64,000 nt of DNA from Acidobacteriota bacterium (GTDB lineage Bacteria; Acidobacteriota; Vicinamibacteria; Vicinamibacterales; CAVVIG01): positions 1-64,000 of the forward strand of contig QHWB01000064.1 of assembly GCA_003222395.1 (NCBI GenBank), read 5' to 3'. Every line of letters starts with the position of its first letter. The first letter of the stretch is position 1. Below, piece after piece: positions 17,447-24,275 of the stretch. The notes beneath the pieces were generated by a model. The model saw nothing but the letters and a program-made list of their open reading frames with translations, was not told the origin of the DNA and searched no databases. Made by a program: the position numbers and the translations under genes.

Positions 17447-17703
17447 CGGTGCAGTTGACGTTCTTCCAGCAGCAGTTGCACGACGTCGATGGTGGATTTC
17501 AGACGCTTCGGTAGTGGCACACGATTCGGCGGCGGTGTGCCAGGTGCGGGTTTGCGGATTCGAAGCGCCGTTCGGTCTCGGACGGGCACGATTTGGGGGA
17601 CAGGTGTTTCACGGTCGAGTACCGCAATGGTCTCGCCCCGACGAACAGCGCGTAAGTACTCGCTGAGCCGTGCCTTCAGTTCGGCAATCCGCACCTCTCT
17701 CAT
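17443..17703 (-). CDS. vapB: Phd/VapB-type antitoxin
   Basis: 86 residues from ATG 17703 (MREVRIAELKARLSEYLRAVRRGETIAVLDRETPVPQIVPV). This is the Phd/YefM-like N-terminal DNA-binding fold, with the standard RGETI-V-DR-PVA pattern, followed by a disordered Pro-rich stretch (KPAPGTPPPNRVPLPKRL) and a C-terminal toxin-binding helix. A further in-frame ATG at 17730 lies within the operator palindrome; the family pattern favours 17703. Upstream gene of the pair, coupled to the PIN toxin. Confidence 0.8.
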   Translation of the reverse strand: MREVRIAELKARLSEYLRAVRRGETIAVLDRETPVPQIVPVRDRTALRIRKPAPGTPPPNRVPLPKRLKSTIDVVQLLLEERQLHR

Positions 17704-17712
17704 AGTCACATT

Positions 17713-17730
17713 ATGACCAGAAGTGGTCAT
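17713..17730 (-). promoter_or_regulatory. Palindromic operator of the VapBC-type operon
   Basis: A perfect inverted repeat, ATGACCA-GAAG-TGGTCAT, lies 9 bases upstream of the antitoxin ATG. It overlaps a -10-like CATAAT on the minus strand, so repressor binding would block transcription. Autorepression through such palindromes is established for Phd/VapB antitoxins. Confidence 0.6.
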
Positions 17731-17746
17731 CGGTGCAAGTTGGCCC

Positions 17747-18040
17747 TATCTGAAACGGTGTCTGCACCACACGAACCTCCGCCTCGGCCAAGAACTGCCG
17801 CACCGGTGCGCTTCATTTCTGGTCGCGGTCGCAGATCAGAATGCGATGACGCAGCGACTCCTCGTCATCAGCGCGTAATGTCCCGCTCATCAGCCGAACC
17901 GACAATCATGCCGCGCGCTCGTAGTAATTGAGCAGTCCGCCCAGGCGCGGTCGACGACGGATCGCTCCAGCTCTGGTCGCCGGTACACCAGCGATCAACG
18001 CGTTCCCGATTCCTTGATGATGCCGTTCGAGATGGTACAA
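17747..18040 (-). pseudogene. Two nested fragments of group B IS
   Basis: 17747-17872 matches an internal piece of the intact group B IS (the region around 36930-37060). At 17875 a fresh group B terminal repeat begins (GTAATGTCCC), followed by the complement of the transposase C-terminus (YHLERHHQGIGNALIAGV...LGGLLNYYERAA). That second copy is cut at its Tyr-His codons at 18035-18040, where it joins the tail of a group A IS. Confidence 0.7.
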
Positions 18041-18211
18041 GGGCTATCGACCTCACCGCAGCTTGGACCTCGCGCCGCCGAACGGCCGACCGGCGATTGA
18101 GAACTGGGCGGGCACGCGACCGATGGCAGTGAAACGCCGCGACCGTCTCGGCGGACTGTTGCACGAATATGAGCGCGCGGCGTGAGCTGGATCGAATTTG
18201 TGCACCGTACA
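18035..18211 (+). pseudogene. Tail of group A IS transposase (copy 3)
   Basis: The plus strand encodes GYRPHRSLDLAPPNGRP, ENWAGTRPMAVKRRDRLGGLL and HEYERAA, then the IS end GCACCGTACA (18202-18211). It is nearly identical to the complement of 15436-15612, giving an inverted repeat pair of about 170 bp. Coding begins exactly at the Tyr codon of the conserved HYN motif. Confidence 0.75.
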
Positions 18212-18213
18212 CG

Positions 18214-18243
18214 CAGCCGACCCCGGAAAATCGGGGTCGGCTG
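18214..18243. terminator. Perfect 12-bp hairpin beside IS end
   Basis: CAGCCGACCCCG, loop GAAAAT, CGGGGTCGGCTG. It begins 3 bases after the group A IS end and lies about 170 bases upstream of the TPR/LytS/LytTR operon. There is no T-run, so it would be an atypical terminator; it may insulate the operon from IS transcription or be a protein-binding site. Confidence 0.45.
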
Positions 18244-18410
18244 TCAGGCATCATGATCGTCCGATACCGATTGTGGACGGGTGTTGCCGAAAGTCTTGCA
18301 AGTTCTTGCAAGGGGCGACCTGTGGGTCGGATACCGCACAAAGGACCGAGGCGTTGGCGCCTTGACTCGCGTCGATCGTGCGGATAGTCTCCGAACGCGG
18401 AAACACGCGC

Positions 18411-20048
18411 ATGGCCCGACAGCAGTTACAGATGCTCGCCCAAATCGGACTGCCCGTGCTTGTCGTCGGTCTCGTGGTTAGTCCGCCTTCAGGCGCGTCG
18501 CGCTCCGCCGGACCACACCAACATCTTCCGAATGCCACCGATGGCGTGCCGTCGTTCCCCGCCACCCTCGGCACCCTTCACCACCGGATTTCCACCGACA
18601 GCGCGCCAGGTCAACACCTGTTCGATCGAGCGCTGACGATGTACTACGGGTTCAATCGAGATGCGGCACAGCGAACGTTCGCGCGCGCCGCGACGCTGGA
18701 TCCGCGCGCGGCGATGCCGCAGGTCGGGATCGCGCTTGCGCGCGGACCGAACCTCAACATGGATGCGACGCCCAGCGACGTGCGCGCGGCATGCGATGCA
18801 TCGCGCGATGCGGTCAGATTGGCGGCCGATAGCGGTGAGCGGAGGTACGCGGACGCTGTCGTCGCTCGATACTGCACGGTCGACGGTCAGGTCAACGCAC
18901 GCGCGTACGCCGACAAGATGCGTGGGTTAGCTCACACTCTCGACGGCGATCTGGATGCTTCCGTCCTGTACGCCGACAGCCTCCTCCAGATCCGACCGCG
19001 CACGCCGGAGCAAGACGATGAAATCGTCTCCGTGCTCGAATCGACTCTGCATCGAGATGCGATGCACGTCGGCGCCAATCATCTGTACATCCACGCAGTC
19101 GAGGGCTCGACGACGCCGATGCGGGCGCTGGAAAGCGCAAGGCGACTGGAAACGCTGGTTCCAGGGATCGGACATTTGCTTCACATGCCGTCCCATGTAT
19201 ACATGCGCGTCGGCGACTATGACGCGTCGATTCGCATGAACGCGCGCGCGGTGTCGGCCGATTTTTGGTACCTGCAACACAATCCGCCGGGCGACGATGG
19301 CGCCATGTACTACATACACGATCTCGAATCCCTCGCCGTCGCCGACGCGTTCGACGGCCGGTTTGCGGAAGCCCAGAGCGCGGCGCGTGAGTTCGCCCGG
19401 GTGGAAGCAGGGCTTGCCGGCGACTTGACTCCACAACGGTTTTCCGCGCCGCTCGCCGTCGTCCTCATGCGGTTTCACGCGTGGACGGAGGTACTTGCGC
19501 TCGGTGCTCCATCACGCGATGATCCGTTCGCGTTGATGCTTTCCAGCTTTGCACGCGCGCAGGCGTCACTTGCGCTCGATCAGTCGCCGCGGGCGCGGCA
19601 GGAACGCGATGCGTTCGACGCCGCCGCCGCATATATGCCGGCGACCGCTACATTCCGCGGCAACCCGATCGAGCGCGTCGTCGCGGTGTTTCGTGCCGTT
19701 CTGGCGGCCAGGTTCATCCAGGCTGAACGAGGTCTGACGGCCAGCGTCGAGTCGTGGCGACAGGCCGTCGCCGCCGAGGAACTGCTCGACTATCATGAGC
19801 CGCCGCCTTTCTACTACCCGACTCGTGAGTCGCTCGGCGCGGCGCTCTTCGCGGCCCGCCAGTTTGATCAAGCGGAACGCGTGTTCCGGGCCGATCTGGC
19901 GAGAAATCCGGGGAACGGCCGATCGCTGTTCGGACTATGGCAGGCGCTCCTTGCCATGCGTCGCACCGTCGATGCCGAACGCGCACACGCGATGTTTCGA
20001 CGCGCCTGGCGGCACGCAGACGCTCAACTCTCGATCGCAGATTTGTGA
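18411..20048 (+). CDS. Exported tetratricopeptide-repeat protein
   Basis: 545 residues from ATG 18411 (MARQQLQMLAQIGLPVLVVGLVV, a signal peptide). An upstream in-frame ATG at 18378 exists, but the signal peptide fits the later start. TPR-like helical pairs run through the protein: FDRALTMYYGFNRDAAQRTFARAATLDPRAAMPQVGIA, GHLLHMPSHVYMRVGDYDASIRMNARAV and QFDQAERVFRADLARNPGNGRSLFGLWQALLAM. The His-rich GHLLHMPSH motif recurs in a family of acidobacterial TPR proteins of unknown role. One base separates its stop from the histidine kinase start, so it is the first gene of a three-gene operon and may be a periplasmic partner of that sensor (inference). Confidence 0.75.
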   Translation: MARQQLQMLAQIGLPVLVVGLVVSPPSGASRSAGPHQHLPNATDGVPSFPATLGTLHHRISTDSAPGQHLFDRALTMYYGFNRDAAQRTFARAATLDPRAAMPQVGIALARGPNLNMDATPSDVRAACDASRDAVRLAADSGERRYADAVVARYCTVDGQVNARAYADKMRGLAHTLDGDLDASVLYADSLLQIRPRTPEQDDEIVSVLESTLHRDAMHVGANHLYIHAVEGSTTPMRALESARRLETLVPGIGHLLHMPSHVYMRVGDYDASIRMNARAVSADFWYLQHNPPGDDGAMYYIHDLESLAVADAFDGRFAEAQSAAREFARVEAGLAGDLTPQRFSAPLAVVLMRFHAWTEVLALGAPSRDDPFALMLSSFARAQASLALDQSPRARQERDAFDAAAAYMPATATFRGNPIERVVAVFRAVLAARFIQAERGLTASVESWRQAVAAEELLDYHEPPPFYYPTRESLGAALFAARQFDQAERVFRADLARNPGNGRSLFGLWQALLAMRRTVDAERAHAMFRRAWRHADAQLSIADL

Positions 20049-20049
20049 G

Positions 20050-21156
20050 ATGACGCTCGGACCGCTCCGTATCGATGCGAATGCACTGAAAACAATCCTG
20101 GCGCTCATCGTCTGCTTGTGTGTGCTCGACATCATCCATACGTACGTCGGCGGTGTCGGCGAGGGCCTTCACCTCTCCTGGACGTACCTGTTCGTCGGCG
20201 TTCCCGAGTTCTGGATCACGTACCTGGTCGCGCTTCCCCTGGCGATTGCGCTGGCGGGGCGGTACCGACTCGATCTGCATCAGTGGCGCACCGTGCTGCC
20301 GCACGTCGTAGGCGGGTTCGTCTTCGCCTATGTTCATATGCTGCTCGTGGCAGGCGCGCCGTTCATCAGCCTCCGCCCGGAGCTGCCCTTTGCATCACGG
20401 CTATTCCGGATCATGCGCATGAATTTCGCCTCGGACTTCCTGGCCTACTGGGCGATCGTGGGGGCGACCTACATCGCGCGGCATTACTCGGAACTGCACC
20501 GGCGGCAGGTATCGGAGGCGCATCTCGAAACGAGCCTGGCGCAGGCCCAGCTCGAGGCGCTGCAGGCGCAAATGCGCCCGCATTTCTTCTTCAATACGCT
20601 GCAGGCGATCTCTGTTCTTGCGCTGAAGGGCGATAAGAACGGTGTCGTGGAGACGCTCGGTCACCTCGGCAATCTGGTGCGGGTCACCTGCGATTCGAAA
20701 CGGCCTCAAAAGGTGACGCTGGCATCGGAACTCGAGTTTCTGGAGGAGTACCTCGCTATTCAGCAGTTGTCGCTCGGCGACCGGTTCCACGTCGAACGCC
20801 ACATCGATGCTGATACGTTGCGCGCCCTCGTCCCGAGCATGCTGCTCCAACCTGTCATCGAAAATGCGATCGTTCACGGCGTCGCGTGCCGTCAGGGCTC
20901 CGGTACGATCGCGCTCGCGGCAACCCGCGTCAACGGCACGCTGGACTTGCGCGTGGCCGATTCCGGCCCTGGATTCGGCCGGATGCAGCACCGCGACGGC
21001 ATCGGGCTGGCGAACACCCGTGGACGGCTGCAGCGGACGTACGGCAGCGCCTTTCGGCTCGAGTTGGGTGATGACGCGATTACAGGCGGCGGCTGCGTCT
21101 CGATCTCGATCCCGTACGAGCCCTCGGACGCGACGGTCCCGTCGTACGAAGAGTAG
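20050..21156 (+). CDS. LytS-type sensor histidine kinase
   Basis: 368 residues. Four hydrophobic membrane segments fill the first 145 residues (ILALIVCLCVLDII, FWITYLVALPLAIALA, VVGGFVFAYVHMLLV, FLAYWAIVGATYI). A linker coiled coil follows (QLEALQAQ), then the His_kinase domain with phospho-acceptor His178 in QMRPHFFFNTLQAIS, and an ATPase domain with the N box (LQPVIENAIVHGV) and G boxes (VADSGPGFG, GIGLANTRGRL). This is the 5TM/4TM LytS-YehU class that pairs with LytTR regulators, here encoded 11 bases downstream. The ATG at 20050 is one base from the previous stop. Confidence 0.9.
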   Translation: MTLGPLRIDANALKTILALIVCLCVLDIIHTYVGGVGEGLHLSWTYLFVGVPEFWITYLVALPLAIALAGRYRLDLHQWRTVLPHVVGGFVFAYVHMLLVAGAPFISLRPELPFASRLFRIMRMNFASDFLAYWAIVGATYIARHYSELHRRQVSEAHLETSLAQAQLEALQAQMRPHFFFNTLQAISVLALKGDKNGVVETLGHLGNLVRVTCDSKRPQKVTLASELEFLEEYLAIQQLSLGDRFHVERHIDADTLRALVPSMLLQPVIENAIVHGVACRQGSGTIALAATRVNGTLDLRVADSGPGFGRMQHRDGIGLANTRGRLQRTYGSAFRLELGDDAITGGGCVSISIPYEPSDATVPSYEE

Positions 21157-21167
21157 GCGGTGTCGTG

Positions 21168-21884
21168 ATGATCCGGACGCTAATCGTCGACGATTCGCCG
21201 CTCATCCGCGAAGGCATCCGTCTGCTGCTCGAATCCGAGAAAGATATCGAAGTCGTCGGTGAAGCGGCCGATGGAGCGTTGGCGGTGTCCGCAGTATCGA
21301 GGCTCCGCCCCGACTTGATCTTCCTCGACGTTCAGATGCCCGGGACCGATGGATTCGAAGTGCTTGAAAAGGCCGTCTCACCAACGTGCGCGGTCATCTT
21401 CGTAACGGCGTACGATGATTATGCGTTGCGAGCATTTCAAGCGAACGCGGTCGGATATCTACTGAAACCGATCACGCCGAGATTGTTTCAAGCAGCCCTT
21501 CAGCGCGCGCGCCAGGTCTTGTCGGCCGGACGCAGCGAATCGACCCGCGAGACGAGCCCGAGCCGGTCGCTCGCTCGATTGGTGGCAAAAGACGGCGGCC
21601 GCTTCATCGTCTTGCGCCCGGATGAAGTGGACTGGATCAGCTCGGCCGGTGACTATGTCGAACTGCACGCACACGAGCGCTCGTTCCTCGTGCGCCACAC
21701 CTTATCGGAGCTTGAATCTGCCCTGGATCCGGAAAAGTTCGTGCGCATCCACCGCACCACTATCGTGAATGCCGACCGGGTTCGCGCGATCGAGGCGTTG
21801 CCGCAAGGGGACTTCAGTGTGATGCTCACCACGGGCGCGAGGCTACGACTCAGCCGCAGTTACCGAGCGAGGCTGCTTCCGTAA
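21168..21884 (+). CDS. LytTR-family response regulator
   Basis: 238 residues. Receiver domain: IVDDSPLIREG acidic pocket, phospho-acceptor Asp54 in LIFLDVQMPG, VTAYDDYA switch Thr and conserved Lys in YLLKPI. Linker, then a LytTR DNA-binding domain (FIVLRPDEVDWISSAGDYVELHA, FVRIHRTTIVNADRVRAIEAL, GARLRLSRSYRARL). ATG 21168 is preferred; a GTG directly upstream (21165) is possible. Cognate regulator of the LytS-like kinase; LytTR targets are direct repeats that I cannot place here. Ends 14 bases from the convergent sulfatase-TPR stop. Confidence 0.9.
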   Translation: MIRTLIVDDSPLIREGIRLLLESEKDIEVVGEAADGALAVSAVSRLRPDLIFLDVQMPGTDGFEVLEKAVSPTCAVIFVTAYDDYALRAFQANAVGYLLKPITPRLFQAALQRARQVLSAGRSESTRETSPSRSLARLVAKDGGRFIVLRPDEVDWISSAGDYVELHAHERSFLVRHTLSELESALDPEKFVRIHRTTIVNADRVRAIEALPQGDFSVMLTTGARLRLSRSYRARLLP

Positions 21885-21898
21885 ATCGCGTGGGGCGA

Positions 21899-24265
21899 TC
21901 AGTGCACTTTCACACGCGCCGCGAGCCGGCGGCCCTCCGCCGCCTCGCGCGACGCATCGGCGCCGCGTCCCTGACGCGTATACGCATCCGCGATCACGAA
22001 GTGACCGAGCGGCGCAAACTCGGCCTCAGGGTTCAGCTCGATGCCGCGCCGCGCGAGCTGGACTGCCTCGTGAAGATCGCCGCGATCGAGACGGAGCTTT
22101 GCGAGAAACAGATGTCCCTCCGCGAATGCGGGATTGCTGTTGACTGCCGCCCGGAACGCGTCCTCTTCCTCCGACACTTTGCCCAGTGTCTCGAAGACTT
22201 TGCCGAGGTTGAATTCGGCCATGTAGCTTCCCGGATGAGAGTCGATTTCCTTCTTGTACTCGGCAATCGCCGTGTTCAAATCGTTTCGCCGCTCCGCCGC
22301 AAGCGCCAGATTGAAATGCGCGAGGCGTAGATCGGGATTCTGCGACAGCGCCGCTCGAATCTCCCGTTCACCGGAGTCCAGGTCGCCTTGCTTGAGACGG
22401 AGCGCCCCGAGCGTGTTTCTGGCGGCGGCCATCGCGGGCTGCAGATCCAGCGCGACTTGCAGTTCCTTCTCAGCTTCATCGAGCGTGCGGCGATCTACGA
22501 GAATTTGAGCTACGAGCTGGTGCGCCTGCGCGTTGCGCGGATCGAGGGCAAGCAGGCGCCGGTATCCGAGCAGTGCCTCCTCGTCGCGCCCAATCGCGCG
22601 ATACACGCCCGCTAGGTTGAACACGGCCAGGTCGTAGTCCGGTTTCAGCGCGAGCGCGCGGCGAAGCGCGTCCAGGGCGCGATTAAATTCGTGGCGGTGC
22701 GCGTACTGGTTCCCGAGCATCACCCACGCGTCGATCACCTCCGGATCTGTTGCGACGAGTTGCCTTAGCGTCGCGAGCCCCCGCTCCGAGGCGTTCGCGT
22801 CATGGAGCTTCTCGCGCGCGTCGACGAGCAGATTGAAGACGTCAATCTTGTCTTTCGGGTCTGCAAGGCGCTGGGGCCCGCGTGATGGTCCTCCAGCAAA
22901 CGTTCCGACGTAACCGAGCGCTGCCAGCCGCACGCGGGCGTCCGGATCGAGGTCGACTTTCGGTTTCGGGCCCTCGTCGCGCGCCGAATCCATCGACTGG
23001 AGAGAGGCAGCCATCCGGTCGGCCAGCGGCCGGCGATCCGCGTAGATGTTCCGCGTCTCGCCTGGATCCTGGACCAGATCGTACAGCTCGGGTCGCGGCG
23101 CATCGATGTACTTGAAACGTCCTTCCGTCAGACTGCGGAGATCCCCCCAGCCGAAGTGGTATCGCGGGTAGACGGCTTCGGCGTAGCCGACGAGTCCCAT
23201 GTCGCGCGTCGGTCCGGTCATCGCAGGGACGACGCTTTGTCCGTCGATGCGGCCATCGAACGGAATCGCGAGCAAATCGAGCAGCGTCGGCGCCACGTCG
23301 ACGCTGCGCACGAGGTCTGTCACGCGGCGCGCGCGCAGCGCGTCGTACGGCGTCCGCATCAACAGCGGAACACGAAGGACCGAGTCGTAGACGAAGAATC
23401 CGTGCGTGCTCTCGCCGTGATCGCCGAGGCTCTCGCCGTGATCCCCCACGGCCACGATCACGGTTCGATCGAGCAGGCCGTGCGTTTCCAGAAAGCTTCG
23501 GATCCGGCCGACTTGCGAGTCGACGAACGCGATCTCGCCGAGGTATGGCCGACGAGCAAATCTGGTTTGGTACGGTTCCGGCGGGTTGTACGGCGAGTGC
23601 GCGTCGTAAAAATGAATCCAACAGAAGAAGCGGAACGATCGAACTGTCTCGAGCCACGCCAGCGCGTGGTCCGCGACGTCATTGCCCGGCCTCTCCACCT
23701 CGCCCAGAGACGGCGACTCGTACTTCGAGAGGTCGAAATCGTCAAAGTAAGTGTCGAAACCCTGCGAGATGCCCCAGGACCGATCGAGCACGTACGCGCC
23801 GACGAATCCTCCGGTACGGAAGCCGTGCGCCTTCAACCGTTGGGCGAGTGTCGTCTCCCGTGCGTCGAGGAAGAAGCCGCCATTGTCGCGCACGCCGTGA
23901 TGAGGCGGGTATTTCGCGGTGAAGAGCGACGAGTGTGCGGGAAGCGTGAGTGGTGCCGCGGTAACGGCGCGCTCGAACAGCACACCCTCGCGAGCGAGCC
24001 GATCGAGTTCGGGCGTGACGGTCTCAGGAAATCCGTAAGCGCCGAGTCGATCCGCACGCGTCGTGTCGAGCGTGATCAGAACGATATTCAGATCCGACGG
24101 CCGAACGCCAGACGGCAGCCGCCCGATCACGGTGCCGCCCGCAGTTTGGTACTGACGATCGCGAAACGCCATCCGCGACAGAACAGCGATGCCAGCGCCT
24201 GCCGCGGCGACGACTACTACTGCTGCAATGTACCCAAGCCTGCCCGCAATGAACTGCCGATGCAC
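21899..24265 (-). CDS. Membrane-anchored sulfatase-like enzyme fused to TPR repeats
   Basis: 788 residues from GTG 24265. One N-terminal membrane segment (LGYIAAVVVVAAAGAGIAVL) is followed by an alkaline phosphatase/sulfatase domain (about 55-470): metal-binding NIVLITLDTTRADRLGAYG (Asp67), the active-site stretch PLTLPAHSSLFTAKYP, HFYDAHSPYNPP and the second metal site GDHGESLGDHGE. Seven or so TPR units follow (about 500-780). The sulfatase signature C/S-x-P-x-R is here T-L-P-A-H (107-111), so no formylglycine can form; Thr107 could act as nucleophile as in phospho-transferring relatives. Third gene of an operon with the PQQ dehydrogenase (10-base gap) and the receptor. Confidence 0.8.
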   Translation of the reverse strand: MHRQFIAGRLGYIAAVVVVAAAGAGIAVLSRMAFRDRQYQTAGGTVIGRLPSGVRPSDLNIVLITLDTTRADRLGAYGFPETVTPELDRLAREGVLFERAVTAAPLTLPAHSSLFTAKYPPHHGVRDNGGFFLDARETTLAQRLKAHGFRTGGFVGAYVLDRSWGISQGFDTYFDDFDLSKYESPSLGEVERPGNDVADHALAWLETVRSFRFFCWIHFYDAHSPYNPPEPYQTRFARRPYLGEIAFVDSQVGRIRSFLETHGLLDRTVIVAVGDHGESLGDHGESTHGFFVYDSVLRVPLLMRTPYDALRARRVTDLVRSVDVAPTLLDLLAIPFDGRIDGQSVVPAMTGPTRDMGLVGYAEAVYPRYHFGWGDLRSLTEGRFKYIDAPRPELYDLVQDPGETRNIYADRRPLADRMAASLQSMDSARDEGPKPKVDLDPDARVRLAALGYVGTFAGGPSRGPQRLADPKDKIDVFNLLVDAREKLHDANASERGLATLRQLVATDPEVIDAWVMLGNQYAHRHEFNRALDALRRALALKPDYDLAVFNLAGVYRAIGRDEEALLGYRRLLALDPRNAQAHQLVAQILVDRRTLDEAEKELQVALDLQPAMAAARNTLGALRLKQGDLDSGEREIRAALSQNPDLRLAHFNLALAAERRNDLNTAIAEYKKEIDSHPGSYMAEFNLGKVFETLGKVSEEEDAFRAAVNSNPAFAEGHLFLAKLRLDRGDLHEAVQLARRGIELNPEAEFAPLGHFVIADAYTRQGRGADASREAAEGRRLAARVKVH

Positions 24266-24275
24266 GGCGTGGCTT

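Noticed and set aside
18378-18410. Earlier start of the TPR protein
   Set aside because: The added residues are charged and would precede and weaken the signal peptide that begins at 18411.
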